A stretch of DNA of 58,200 nt from an uncultured Eubacteriales bacterium (GCA_934491515.1 CAKSTF010000010.1:1-58200); one strand, 5' to 3'. Shown: positions 17,126 through 26,323, counted from the first letter of the stretch. Made by a program: numbers and translations. Notes: generated by a model from the letters alone, not told the origin.

Positions 17126-18145
17126 TCAGCGGAAACGTTTTCCTCTGCGGAAAACATAATTATCAAAACCGCTGTCGGCTTCAAGGCGTTTTGCGGTGCC
17201 CAAAACCACGCAGTCAAGCGGATTTGCGGCAACGTTTACGGGCATGCCCGTTTCTTCGGCTATAAGTTCGGCAAGGCCGCGAAGCAGCGCGCCGCCGCCT
17301 GTAAGGGTTATTCCCGTGTCTATTATATCCGCCGAAAGTTCGGGCGGCGTCTTTTCAAGGGTCAGCCTTACGGCGTCTATTATATCCCTTATCGGTTTTG
17401 CCATTGCGTCACGCACTTCTTTTGAAGAAATCGTAATGTTTTTCGGCAGACCGTCAACAAGGTTTCTGCCGCGTATTTCCATGGTGGTCTCGCCCTCGTA
17501 AGGCTTTGCCGAACCAATGTCTATTTTTATCTGTTCGGCGGTGCGTTCGCCGATAAGCAGATTGTGCTTTTTCTTTATGTAGTTGATTATCGCCTCGTCA
17601 AGGTCGTCGCCCGCTATACGCACGGACTGCGCCGTTACAATATCACCGAGCGATATTACGGCAACTTCGCTTGTGCCGCCGCCTATATCGACTACCATAT
17701 TTCCCGAAGCGTCCCAAACGGGAAGTCCGGCGCCGACTGCCGCCGCCATCGGTTCTTCCACAAGGTCAACATCGGTGGCGCCTGCCTGCTTTGCCGCATC
17801 GTAAACGGCGCGGCTTTCAACCTCGGTTACGCCTGCAGGTATGCAAATTACCATACGCACACGCGAAAAGAAAGAGCCTTTAAGCGCCTGGCGGATAAAT
17901 CTTTTAAGCATTGCTGCGGTTACGTCAAAGTCTGCGATAACGCCGTCTTTCAAAGGGCGTACCGCAACAATGGAGCCGGGAGTTCTTCCCATCATTTCCT
18001 TTGCTTCCGTTCCTACGGCTCTTACCGCGTCGCTTCTGACATCGTAAGCCACTACCGATGGCTCACGCATTATAATTCCTTTTCCTTTAACACAAACAAG
18101 CGTATTGGCGGTACCGAGGTCAACGCCGATATCAGTTGTAAACAT
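17126..18145 (-). CDS. mreB: Actin-like rod shape protein MreB
   Basis: 339-residue bacterial actin that positions cell-wall synthesis along the rod. The phosphate-1 motif is IGVDLGTANTLV, then AVRPLKDGVIADFDVT, VEEPMAAAVGAGLPV, phosphate-2 MVVDIGGGTSEVAVISLG and the adenosine motif LTGGGALLRGL. A GTG two codons upstream is possible; the ATG at 18143-18145 fits GGAG better. The start overlaps the end of the upstream lipid-kinase gene by 14 bases. The C-terminus RRGKRFR is basic. Confidence 0.97.
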   Translation of the reverse strand: MFTTDIGVDLGTANTLVCVKGKGIIMREPSVVAYDVRSDAVRAVGTEAKEMMGRTPGSIVAVRPLKDGVIADFDVTAAMLKRFIRQALKGSFFSRVRMVICIPAGVTEVESRAVYDAAKQAGATDVDLVEEPMAAAVGAGLPVWDASGNMVVDIGGGTSEVAVISLGDIVTAQSVRIAGDDLDEAIINYIKKKHNLLIGERTAEQIKIDIGSAKPYEGETTMEIRGRNLVDGLPKNITISSKEVRDAMAKPIRDIIDAVRLTLEKTPPELSADIIDTGITLTGGGALLRGLAELIAEETGMPVNVAANPLDCVVLGTAKRLEADSGFDNYVFRRGKRFR

Positions 18146-19073
18146 CTGCACAAATCTCCTTTAAACTACTTATCTGTTCTGCATTCTGCGGCACTATAAA
18201 GTGTATCGCAGAAGGTATATTTTCTATAATCGTGGTTTCAAGTCCGGGGGCGTATTCGCCGTCAAGCGTCCATGAAAGGCCGTCGCCGCCCGTTACCGTC
18301 AGTTTTTTGGTGTGCAGGAACACAATGCCTTCGCGGTCAAGGTCCTGCTTTAAAATTCCGTCTATAACAGGTTGCAATTTTGCAATATTGGCAGGCTTTT
18401 TGATAAGGACTACTTCAAAAAGTCCGTCGTTCAGTTTTACCACTGTTTCTTTAAACTTAACAATACCGCCAACCGACATTGAATTGGATACCGCGCCGAA
18501 GAGGAAATCGTCCTCAACGGTACAGTCGTCGGTTTCAAAGCGAAGATGTATCGGTTTTATGTTGGCGATACTTTTTATTCCCTGAAAGAAGTATGCTGCC
18601 TGTCCGAGAACGTTTTTAACGTCCTGCGAGGCAGAGTACGACGCGTCCGTAAAAGCGCCGAATGACGCCGTGTAGGAAAAGAATCTGTCATTGAATTTTC
18701 CTATATCCAGCGGAACGGCAACGCCGGACGCAGCGTCTTCCGCGGCTTTCGGTATATTTCTTGATATTTTAAGTCCCGATGACCATTCGTTAAGCGTTCC
18801 GGCAGGTATATAACCGAGGTCGCACTTAACGCCGGTGTTCATAAGTCCCGTTATCACTTCATTTAAGGTGCCGTCGCCGCCTGCGACAACTATTCGGTCA
18901 AACTCGTCCTGCTTTACTTCCCGCGTCCTTCTTGTGGCGTCGGCGCGTTCTTTTGTTGGGTAAACGGTAACCTCGTAATCGGCGGCGGAGAAAGTTGCCA
19001 CCGCATTTAAAAGTTCGGTGCGCATTTTTGCCTTGCCCGAACACGGATTAACAATAAAAAGAAGTTTTTTCAT
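18132..19073 (-). CDS. Diacylglycerol/lipid kinase, YegS/DgkB family
   Basis: 313-residue cytoplasmic kinase of the DAGK catalytic family that phosphorylates diacylglycerol or a related lipid. The N-terminal segment FIVNPCSGKAK and the nucleotide-binding loop VAGGDGTLNEVITGL (about residue 60) are diagnostic, with LGYIPAGTLNEW for GTxND and a late LDGEY metal-site-like motif. In Firmicutes DgkB recycles diacylglycerol from lipoteichoic acid synthesis. GGAG precedes the ATG; the longer upstream frame has none. It is 73 bases after tsaD and overlaps mreB, tying it to the cell-wall genes. Confidence 0.88.
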   Translation of the reverse strand: MKKLLFIVNPCSGKAKMRTELLNAVATFSAADYEVTVYPTKERADATRRTREVKQDEFDRIVVAGGDGTLNEVITGLMNTGVKCDLGYIPAGTLNEWSSGLKISRNIPKAAEDAASGVAVPLDIGKFNDRFFSYTASFGAFTDASYSASQDVKNVLGQAAYFFQGIKSIANIKPIHLRFETDDCTVEDDFLFGAVSNSMSVGGIVKFKETVVKLNDGLFEVVLIKKPANIAKLQPVIDGILKQDLDREGIVFLHTKKLTVTGGDGLSWTLDGEYAPGLETTIIENIPSAIHFIVPQNAEQISSLKEICADVYN

Positions 19074-19146
19074 AAAATCACTCCGTTTTAAGTTAGTTTT
19101 AAAATTTATTTTTCCCGCGTTTAAAATCTTTACACGGGAGGATTTT

Positions 19147-20145
19147 CTATTCAATCGGCAGCGTTGCGACTGCGTTAAGCGTGTCGTCCGCCGTGTTTCC
19201 GCTTAAAAATTCGTAATAGCCCTGTACGGCTACCATGGCGGCGTTGTCGCCGCAGTATTTAAGTTCGGGGCAGTAAAATTTCATTCCCCGCGCCTCGGCG
19301 CCCGATAAAAGCCTTGCGCGCAGTTCGGAATTTGCCGAAACTCCGCCCGCCGCGACAAGCGTTTTGTATCCGCCCGACTCCGCCGCGCGGAATGTTTTTT
19401 CTGTCAGTATATCGCAGACCTTTTTTCTTAAGGTTGCGGCAAGAACGGGAACGTCGGGTTCCTCGCCCTTTTGTTTTAAATTGTGGATAAGATTTATAAC
19501 CGCCGTTTTAAGTCCCGAAAAACTGAAATCGTACTCGTTTTCGGTGTGCGGCACCGGCAGGGGATAGCGCTTTTCATCCGGTACGGAGGCAATTTTATCA
19601 AGATTTACTCCGCCCGGGTACGGCAGACCCAAAGCACGCGCAGTTTTATCAAAACATTCGCCTGCGGCATCGTCAACCGTGCCGCCTATTTTTTTAAAGA
19701 CCGTATAATCCGCAACCTCGGTAATAACGGTGTTGCCGCCCGATACCGTAAGGCACAAAAACGGGGGTTTCAGTTCCTCGCACTCAATATAGTTTGCCGC
19801 TATGTGCGAACGCAGGTGATGAACGGGAATAAGCGGAACGTTAAGCGCCGCCGCAAGCCCCTTTGCAAAATTAACGCCCACAAGCAGCGCCCCTATAAGT
19901 CCGGGGGCAAAAGTGACCGCTACCGCGTCTATATCGCGGTAGGTAATGCCTGCCGCTGCAAGCGCTTCTTCGCATACGGCGCTTATGGCCTCGGTATGCA
20001 TGCGTGATGCCACTTCCGGCACAACGCCGCCGTATATTCGGTGTTCGGCTATCTGTGTTGCAACTATGTTGGAAAGTACATGTCTTCCTTCGCAGACCGC
20101 CGCGGCGGTCTCGTCGCACGAAGACTCAATACCCAGTATTATCAT
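19147..20145 (-). CDS. tsaD: tRNA N6-threonylcarbamoyladenosine transferase TsaD
   Basis: 332-residue ASKHA-fold protein that transfers the threonylcarbamoyl group to A37 of ANN-decoding tRNAs. It starts MIILGIESSCDETAAAV, has the metal-binding histidines in PVHHLRSHIAANYIE, and shows SGGNT, GECFDKTARALGLPYPGG and DFSFSGLKTAV. Length is standard. It overlaps the upstream acetyltransferase fusion by 20 bases. The partner genes tsaB and tsaE are not in the window. Confidence 0.97.
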   Translation of the reverse strand: MIILGIESSCDETAAAVCEGRHVLSNIVATQIAEHRIYGGVVPEVASRMHTEAISAVCEEALAAAGITYRDIDAVAVTFAPGLIGALLVGVNFAKGLAAALNVPLIPVHHLRSHIAANYIECEELKPPFLCLTVSGGNTVITEVADYTVFKKIGGTVDDAAGECFDKTARALGLPYPGGVNLDKIASVPDEKRYPLPVPHTENEYDFSFSGLKTAVINLIHNLKQKGEEPDVPVLAATLRKKVCDILTEKTFRAAESGGYKTLVAAGGVSANSELRARLLSGAEARGMKFYCPELKYCGDNAAMVAVQGYYEFLSGNTADDTLNAVATLPIE

Positions 20146-20989
20146 CTTTAAACCTTCTTGTCATAATAAGCGCGTCCTCTTTGGGCGCAGTGTAAAAATT
20201 GCGGCGAAGCCCCTCGTTTTTAAAACCCAGTTTTGAGTAAAGATTTATCGCCGCCTCGTTTGAGGGGCGCACTTCAAGCGATACAAACGCAAGACGGCGT
20301 TCCCTTGCCGTGCCGAGCGCTTTAAGCATTAAAAGCGTTCCCGTTCCCTTGCTGCGGTGTTCTTTGAACACTGCGATATTTGTAATATACCCCTCGTCCG
20401 CCGCGATGCTGAGTCCTATATATCCGATAAGTTCTCTGCCGCATACGGCTTTGAAAAAAAGCGTGTTTGCAGACATTGAATCGGTTATTGCTTTCGCACT
20501 CCAGGGGGCGGAAGAGGTCTGAATTTCAAGTTCCGCAATGCGCGCCGCATCCGAAAACTCCGCCGCGGACACGGTTATAGGAAGTATCGCGCCGCAAAAC
20601 AGCATTTCGTCTATTGCGGCAAAAATCGCGTCGCGGCACCTGCGGTAAACCGAAACATCACCGCCGAACGGGTCGGGAATTTCGCGGGGCATAACAAAAA
20701 CTTTTTCCCTCGGCGCGCCTGCAGATAAAAGCACCTCTGCGTGACGTTTTGTCATACAGATAAACATATCGGCGCCGGTATCTTCGGCGCAAAGGGTTTT
20801 TGAAACGTGATTTAAAGTATCAATGCCGGCTTCTTCCATTACAGCGGCTGCGTTTTTTGAAATGCCCTCGCCGTTCGCCGCAAGACCTCGGCTTAAAACG
20901 GTAATTCCCGGCAACTTAAGCGATTTAAGGTAACCTTCCGCCATGGGGCTGCGGCAGGTGTTGCCCGTGCAGATAAAAACTATTTTCAT
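20126..20989 (-). CDS. Fusion: low-MW arginine/tyrosine phosphatase + RimI-type N-acetyltransferase
   Basis: 287-residue two-domain protein. Residues 1-130 form a low-molecular-weight phosphatase: the P-loop is ICTGNTCRSPMAE (Cys7, Arg13) with general acid Asp106 in DPFGG. The Thr in CTGNTCRS matches YwlE-type protein-arginine phosphatases rather than the usual tyrosine phosphatases. Residues about 137-283 are a GNAT fold with the acetyl-CoA loop EHRSKGTGTLL and LEVRPSNEAAINLYSKLGF, typical of RimI, which acetylates the S18 N-terminus. It precedes tsaD, where rimI is normally found. I start at the ATG at 20989, where homology begins, although no clear SD is visible. Confidence 0.85.
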   Translation of the reverse strand: MKIVFICTGNTCRSPMAEGYLKSLKLPGITVLSRGLAANGEGISKNAAAVMEEAGIDTLNHVSKTLCAEDTGADMFICMTKRHAEVLLSAGAPREKVFVMPREIPDPFGGDVSVYRRCRDAIFAAIDEMLFCGAILPITVSAAEFSDAARIAELEIQTSSAPWSAKAITDSMSANTLFFKAVCGRELIGYIGLSIAADEGYITNIAVFKEHRSKGTGTLLMLKALGTARERRLAFVSLEVRPSNEAAINLYSKLGFKNEGLRRNFYTAPKEDALIMTRRFKDDNTGY

Positions 20990-21023
20990 AAGGTTGTTCG
21001 TATTTTCACGCCGACGTCCGGTA

Positions 21024-21884
21024 TTATACGCTGAATCTGCTGTGCGGCGGTGCGGCAATCGTTTTGCCGTTTACGCTGAAAAACAGGGTTTCGTCGGTCG
21101 GGTTATCAATGTAAGTATCGTCAAACTTTGCTTTGCGCATGGCCGTAATGTAATCGTAAATTTCTATGTTGGTAGCGTACCAAACGCCCTTGCGGTTTGA
21201 AATCGTTTTACAAAAGTTTTCAAACCATTCAAAGCGCGGACAGTCAAGAATATCCCATCTGCCGTCGCGTTCAAAGTGTTCTTCGTCAAGTTCGTAACTG
21301 TGTCCCCAAACGTCAAGAAGAGGCAGCGGTTTTTCGGTTGCAAAAAACTCGTTTATTAACTGCTTGCCCTCTTCGGTTGCAAAAAAAGCAAAGTGCGGGC
21401 AGGGCTCCCAGTGCAGGAAATCCGCGGGCGCTTCAAGCGAACGGTTTTTAACTACAAGTCGGTTATAACAAATACCGTTTTCGCGTAAAATTTCGGTTAT
21501 GCGCTCGTCGTTACGTCCGTAGGGCGCCGCATACCCCCTTATTTTACAGTCGAATGCCTTTTCAAGCGCCGCCTTGTCGGCTTCTATCTCAAACCGGCAT
21601 TCATCGTCGGGCAGTTCGTTAATTTTAGGATGCGTGTAGGAGTGCAGGGCAATTTCGTGTCCTCTGTACAGGAGGCGCAGTTCCTCGCTGCCGTCCCAAA
21701 GTTTGGCGCCGTCCTTTTCCACCGCAAAACGCGGATTTCTTGCCTTGCCGCCGTTAAGGTTGAACGTCGCTTTAAGATTGTAAGTGTTAAAAATGGCAAT
21801 TATCTTTTCGTCAAAAACAGTGCCGTCGTCAAAACTAAGCGTAACGGCGCGTTCGTTTCCGTTTTTGTAAAGCGGTTTTACCAT
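21024..21884 (-). CDS. Polysaccharide deacetylase (NodB-like), no signal peptide
   Basis: 286-residue NodB-homology protein, a family of metal-dependent amidohydrolases acting on N-acetylated sugars and related substrates. The catalytic Asp pair is in TLSFDDGTVF (about residue 20) and the metal-binding HxxxH is LHSYTHP (about residue 84). RGYAAPYGRND and the late PLLDVWGHSYEL segment are further family marks. There is no secretion signal or membrane span, so it is probably cytoplasmic, unlike peptidoglycan deacetylases. GGAG within the end of polA precedes the ATG. The substrate is unknown. Confidence 0.8.
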   Translation of the reverse strand: MVKPLYKNGNERAVTLSFDDGTVFDEKIIAIFNTYNLKATFNLNGGKARNPRFAVEKDGAKLWDGSEELRLLYRGHEIALHSYTHPKINELPDDECRFEIEADKAALEKAFDCKIRGYAAPYGRNDERITEILRENGICYNRLVVKNRSLEAPADFLHWEPCPHFAFFATEEGKQLINEFFATEKPLPLLDVWGHSYELDEEHFERDGRWDILDCPRFEWFENFCKTISNRKGVWYATNIEIYDYITAMRKAKFDDTYIDNPTDETLFFSVNGKTIAAPPHSRFSV

Positions 21885-21889
21885 GAAAA

Positions 21890-24394
21890 TTACTCCTTTG
21901 CCAAAAGCCATGTTTTTCCCGAATGGGCGTCGGCTTTCAAATTTACTTTAAGGTGTACGGCGTTCTCCATTTCTTCTTTAAGAATTTTGCAGGCGGTCGC
22001 GGCGTCGCTTTCGGCGCACTCAACTATAAGTTCGTCGTGTACCTGCAAAATAAGTTTTGCGTCCGGCAGTTCGGTTTTCAGGCGGTTTGCAACCTTTATC
22101 ATCGCAAGTTTTATAATGTCTGCCGCCGTCCCTTGTATGGGGGCGTTTCTTGCAACGCGCTCACCGAAAGCGCGCAGCATACCGTTTTTCTCCTTTAGTT
22201 CCGGAACGTAACGCCTTCTGCCGAAAAGGGTGGTTACAAAGCCGTCCTGCTTTGCTTTTTCTATAACATTGTCCATATAAGAGGCAACGCCCTTATATGT
22301 GGCAAGGTAATTTTTGATATATCGGTCGGCCTCCGCGCGGGAAACGCCTATATCTTTCCCGAGTGAAAATGCGCCTATGCCGTAAACTATTCCGAAATTT
22401 ACCGCCTTTGCGCGGCTGCGCATAACGGGAGGAACCATATCGACCGGAATCCCGAACACCTGGGAGGCGGTAACCGTGTGGATATCAACGCCGCTTTCAA
22501 ATGCGTTTATCATGGTGTCGTCACCGGCGGCGGAGGCTAAAACGCGCAGTTCTATCTGCGAATAGTCGGCGTCGCACAGGGTGCGTCCTTCGGGCGATGT
22601 AAAGAAAGCGCGCAGTTTGCGGCCTTCTTCCGTCCTTACGGGAATGTTCTGCAAATTCGGCTCAAGCGAACTTATCCTGCCCGTGCGCGTTTCGGTCTGG
22701 TTAAAGGTTGTGTGTATTCTGCCGTCGGGCGATACGGCGGCAAGCAGACCGTCGCAGTATGTGGATTTAAGTTTTGCGGTTTTGCGGTAGTTTAAAATAA
22801 GTTCCACTATCGGGAAATCGTACCGCAGCGATTCAAGCACTTCCGCATTTGTGCTGTATCCGCTTTTTGTCTTCTTTTTGGCGGGAAGTCCAAGTTTTTC
22901 AAAAAGCACTTCGCCTAACTGTTTGGGCGAGTTTATATTAAACTCGCACCCTGCCATATTGTAAATGTCGCTTTGCAGTCCCGCGATGCGGCGTGAAAGT
23001 TCTTCGCCCTCGGTTTTAAGACCGTCGGCGTCTACAAGAAATCCCACACATTCCATTTCGTAAAGCACACGGGAAAGCGGCAGTTCAATCGTTTTGAAAA
23101 GTTCGTACTGACCGGTTTTTTGAAGTTCTTCCGTAAGTGCGTCGCAGCAGAGCGAAAAAAGCGCCGCCTGCTTTAGATTTTCGTCATCAATGTCGGGCGG
23201 CGTTATGCCGTATTCCGCGGCAATGCGCTCAAGCGAATAGTCCTTTGCGGAAGGATTGCATACATACGCCGCAAGTATAAGATCAAAGGTCACGCCGGAA
23301 AAACTGCCGTGTTTGTGGTAAAGCGATTTGCTGTCGTAAACGCGCTTCTTTATTTGCGGATTTCCGAGTATATTTTCAAGCGCTTCTTCGCTGAGCAAAA
23401 ATACGCTTTCTCCCGATACGGCAGTGTTTTCGTAAATATCGGCCGTTTTAAGTTCCGCCGGTATATCGCAAACGGTAAAATTCGCCTGCGGTTTCGTTTG
23501 CGCCGCCTGCTGTTTTACGGCAACGGGGGAAAGTCCCATACGTTTCATAATCGAAAACAGTTCAAGGTCGGTCATAAAAGCGGCAAGCGCCTCGTTGTCC
23601 GCAGGGCGCGTTTTGTATGTTTCAAGATTTCGCTCTATCGGCACCGTACGGCATATAGTTCCGAGTTCGCGGCTTAAAAACGCGCTTTCTCTGCCGTTTT
23701 TAAGTTTTTCTTTAAGCGAATCGCGGATTTCAAGCGAATCGATATTTTCGTATATGCGGTCGATGCTGCCGTATTTCAAAACAAGGTCGGTGGCGGTTTT
23801 CTGCCCTACGCCCGCAACACCCGGAATATTATCGGAAGAGTCGCCCATAAGCGCTTTAAGTTCAATCATTTCGTCAGGCGCAAGACCGTATTTTTCTTTT
23901 AAAACCTCTTTTGTGTAGTCGGTGATTTCGGGATGTCCCGCCTTTGTTGCGGCAAGCAAAACATGCGTTTTATCGGATATTAACTGCAGAGAATCGCGGT
24001 CGCCCGTTGCAATAACACATTCGTTGCCGGATTTTTCGGCGGCATCGGCAAGGGTGCCTAAAATATCGTCCGCTTCAAACCCCTCGCATTCAATGCAGGT
24101 GTATCCCGAAAGCGTAAGCCATTTTTTAAGATAGGCAAACTGCTCAAACAGTTCTTCGGGCATAGGTTTTCTTCCGGCTTTGTATTCGGCGTATACCTTG
24201 TGGCGGAAGGTGGGCGCTTTAAGATCAAAAGCGACGGCAATTCCGTCCGGCGTCGATTGTTCACACAGTCGGTTTAAAATGTTTATAAACCCGAAAAGGG
24301 CATTTGTATGCCGCCCGTCTTTGGTGGTAAGCGGTCTTACACCGTAGAAAGCGCGGTTAATTATACTGTTGCCGTCTATGGCAAGAAGTTTCAA
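21890..24394 (-). CDS. polA: DNA polymerase I (inactive 3'-5' exonuclease domain)
   Basis: 834-residue family A polymerase for repair and Okazaki-fragment processing. The N-terminal 5' nuclease runs to about residue 290 (LLAIDGNSIINRAFYG, AFDLKAPTFRHK, GDSSDNIPGVAGVGQKTA). The middle domain is small and has no DxE exonuclease motif. The polymerase domain has motif A DADYSQIELRVLA, motif B RAKAVNFGIVYG and motif C LQVHDELIVE. The start codon is TTG at 24392-24394, with AGGTG about 7 bases away. It heads the minus-strand run to mrdA. Confidence 0.96.
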   Translation of the reverse strand: MKLLAIDGNSIINRAFYGVRPLTTKDGRHTNALFGFINILNRLCEQSTPDGIAVAFDLKAPTFRHKVYAEYKAGRKPMPEELFEQFAYLKKWLTLSGYTCIECEGFEADDILGTLADAAEKSGNECVIATGDRDSLQLISDKTHVLLAATKAGHPEITDYTKEVLKEKYGLAPDEMIELKALMGDSSDNIPGVAGVGQKTATDLVLKYGSIDRIYENIDSLEIRDSLKEKLKNGRESAFLSRELGTICRTVPIERNLETYKTRPADNEALAAFMTDLELFSIMKRMGLSPVAVKQQAAQTKPQANFTVCDIPAELKTADIYENTAVSGESVFLLSEEALENILGNPQIKKRVYDSKSLYHKHGSFSGVTFDLILAAYVCNPSAKDYSLERIAAEYGITPPDIDDENLKQAALFSLCCDALTEELQKTGQYELFKTIELPLSRVLYEMECVGFLVDADGLKTEGEELSRRIAGLQSDIYNMAGCEFNINSPKQLGEVLFEKLGLPAKKKTKSGYSTNAEVLESLRYDFPIVELILNYRKTAKLKSTYCDGLLAAVSPDGRIHTTFNQTETRTGRISSLEPNLQNIPVRTEEGRKLRAFFTSPEGRTLCDADYSQIELRVLASAAGDDTMINAFESGVDIHTVTASQVFGIPVDMVPPVMRSRAKAVNFGIVYGIGAFSLGKDIGVSRAEADRYIKNYLATYKGVASYMDNVIEKAKQDGFVTTLFGRRRYVPELKEKNGMLRAFGERVARNAPIQGTAADIIKLAMIKVANRLKTELPDAKLILQVHDELIVECAESDAATACKILKEEMENAVHLKVNLKADAHSGKTWLLAKE

Positions 24395-24469
24395 AGGGGG
24401 TCACCTCGCGATGGCGCTGACAGCGCACGGAAAGATAATTCAAAAATTATCATAAAAATAATTATATAT

Positions 24470-24498
24470 ATAATACCATAAAAGGACGGTTTTGTCAT
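24470..24498 (-). promoter_or_regulatory. Promoter of polA and downstream genes
   Basis: Minus-strand ATGACA (24493-24498) and TATTAT (24470-24475) with a 17-base spacer. The leader of about 70 bases contains the inverted repeat GCGCTG-A-CAGCGC (24414-24426). It is back to back with the dusB promoter, with 15 bases between the two -35 boxes. Confidence 0.65.
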
Positions 24499-24513
24499 CC
24501 CCGAATTTTAAAT

Positions 24514-24543
24514 TTGACAGATATTTTTTATCTGTGTTATAAT
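24514..24543 (+). promoter_or_regulatory. Promoter of dusB, predicting a leaderless mRNA
   Basis: TTGACA (24514-24519) and TATAAT (24538-24543), spacer 18. The start codon of dusB follows only 7 bases after the -10 box, so transcription would begin at or next to the ATG. Confidence 0.8.
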
Positions 24544-24550
24544 CCCTTTT

Positions 24551-25513
24551 ATGAAACTGAAAAATTTAGATGTACGCGGTTTTGCGGCGCTTGCCCCCAT
24601 GGCAGGCGTTGCCGACCGCGCTATGAGAGAAATTTGCGTATCAAAAGGCGCCTGCCTTACCGTGGGCGAACTTGCAAGCGCCAAAGGAATAGTTATGGGC
24701 GACCCGAAATCGCGGCGGTATCTTGAAGTTTCGGAAAAGTTCGGCATGAACGGTCCTCAACTTTTCGGCAGCGAACCTGCGGTTATGGCGGAAGCGGCGA
24801 AAATTGCCGAGCAAAACGCGCCTGATTTTATTGATATCAATATGGGGTGCCCTGCGCCCAAAATTGCCGGAAACGGCGGCGGAAGCGCGCTTATGAAAGA
24901 CCCAGACCTTGCAGGGGAGATAGTAAACGCGGTGGTAAACGCCGTTTCGGTTCCCGTTACCGTTAAAATGCGCACGGGGTACGACAGCGCGCACATCAAT
25001 GCCGTTTTGCTTGCAAAAGTATGTGAATCGGCAGGCGCGGCGGCTGTTACCGTGCACGGCAGAACGCGCGAGCAGATGTATGCGCCGCCCGTTGATTACG
25101 AAACGATAAAAGCGGTAAAATCCGCCGTTAAAATCCCCGTTGTGGCGAACGGAGACATAACCGACGGCAAAACGGCTGAGTATGTTTACAAATACACGGG
25201 CTGCGACCTTGTATCGGTAGGCAGGGCAGCAAGGGGAAACCCTTTTGTTTTTGAGGAAATAAACGCCTTTTTAAGCGGAAGGCCGTATATGCCTCCTCCG
25301 CTTGAAGAACGTTTGTCGCTTTGCCTTTTGCAGGCGGAAAAAATGATAGAATATAAGGGCGCGCATATCGGGGCACTTGAGGCAAGAAAGCATACCGCGT
25401 GGTATATTTCGGGACTTAAGGGCGCGGCAAAACTGCGGCGTCTCTGCGGTGAAATCAATTGCCTTGACGATGTAAAACGCATATGCGACGCGGCACTTGA
25501 CCTTTTGGTTTGA
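24551..25513 (+). CDS. dusB: tRNA-dihydrouridine synthase B family
   Basis: 320-residue FMN enzyme reducing uridine to dihydrouridine in tRNA D-loops. The TIM barrel starts ALAPMAGVADRAMREI. DINMGCPAPKIAGNGGGSALM contains the catalytic Cys, followed by PVTVKMRTGYD, VHGRTREQMYAPPVDY and PVVANGDITDGK. The C-terminal RNA-binding helical domain is present. The ATG at 24551 must be right, since homology begins at once, yet there is no SD and the -10 box ends 7 bases before, suggesting leaderless expression. The yebC promoter overlaps its last codons. Confidence 0.95.
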   Translation: MKLKNLDVRGFAALAPMAGVADRAMREICVSKGACLTVGELASAKGIVMGDPKSRRYLEVSEKFGMNGPQLFGSEPAVMAEAAKIAEQNAPDFIDINMGCPAPKIAGNGGGSALMKDPDLAGEIVNAVVNAVSVPVTVKMRTGYDSAHINAVLLAKVCESAGAAAVTVHGRTREQMYAPPVDYETIKAVKSAVKIPVVANGDITDGKTAEYVYKYTGCDLVSVGRAARGNPFVFEEINAFLSGRPYMPPPLEERLSLCLLQAEKMIEYKGAHIGALEARKHTAWYISGLKGAAKLRRLCGEINCLDDVKRICDAALDLLV

Positions 25514-25538
25514 CAAAAGCGTAGCAAAGGGTTATAAT
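25510..25538 (+). promoter_or_regulatory. Promoter of yebC
   Basis: Perfect TTGACA (25510-25515) and TATAAT (25533-25538), spacer 17, overlapping the end of dusB; about 34 bases to the yebC start. Confidence 0.9.
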
Positions 25539-25572
25539 ACTAAGGTTAAAATTCTCGAAGGGATGTATACGG

Positions 25573-26304
25573 ATGTCAGGACATTCTAAATGGAACAATA
25601 TCAAACGCAAGAAGGAAAAAACCGATGCTGCCAAAGCGAAAGTTTTTACTAAGATAGGCAGGGAAATAGCCGTTATAGTTAAACAGGGCGGACCTAATCC
25701 CCAGGAAAACAGCAGGCTTAAAGACGCCATTGCCAAAGCGAAGGCGGCAAACGTGCCTAACGATAATATCGAGCGTGTTATCAAAAAGGCAGCCGGCGAG
25801 GACGGCGGCGCCGAGTATGAAGAACTTATTTACGAGGGCTACGGTCCCTGCGGCATTGCCGTGGTTGTGGAAACGCTTACCGATAACCGCAACAGAACGG
25901 CAGGCGATATCCGCCATTATTTTGATAAGTGCGGCGGTAATCTGGGCCAGTCGGGTTCGGTCACCTTTATGTTTGACAGAAAAGGTATTATCGAAATAGA
26001 AGGCGAAGGTCACGACGAGGACGAAGTTATGGAAGCAGCGCTTGAAGCCGGCGCGGAGGACTTCAATTTCGACGGCGACGTATTCGAGATATCCACCTCA
26101 CCGGCGGATCTCGGCACTGTGCGCGATGCACTTGAAGAAAAGGGTTATTCTTTCCTTTCGGCGGAGGTTCAGTATGTGCCCCAGACCATGACGGAAATAG
26201 AAGATCCCGCAATGTGCGAGAAAATGGAAAAACTTATAGATATGCTTGAAGAAAACGATGATGTTCAGGAAATCTGGCACAACTGGGAAATGCCCGAAGA
26301 ATAA
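25573..26304 (+). CDS. yebC: YebC/PmpR/TACO1-family protein
   Basis: 243-residue YebC-family protein. Members were described as DNA-binding regulators and as ribosome-associated factors that help translate proline-rich sequences. MSGHSKWNNIKRKKEKTDAAKAKVFTKIGREI is the hallmark N-terminus; GGDPNPNxRLKxAI appears as GGPNPQENSRLKDAIAKAKAANVPNDNIERVIKKA, and YEGYGPCGIAVVVETLTDNRNRT follows. Length is standard. A strong terminator follows 19 bases after the stop codon, so it is a single-gene transcript. Confidence 0.97.
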   Translation: MSGHSKWNNIKRKKEKTDAAKAKVFTKIGREIAVIVKQGGPNPQENSRLKDAIAKAKAANVPNDNIERVIKKAAGEDGGAEYEELIYEGYGPCGIAVVVETLTDNRNRTAGDIRHYFDKCGGNLGQSGSVTFMFDRKGIIEIEGEGHDEDEVMEAALEAGAEDFNFDGDVFEISTSPADLGTVRDALEEKGYSFLSAEVQYVPQTMTEIEDPAMCEKMEKLIDMLEENDDVQEIWHNWEMPEE

Positions 26305-26323
26305 TTAAATACAGCAAATTTTC

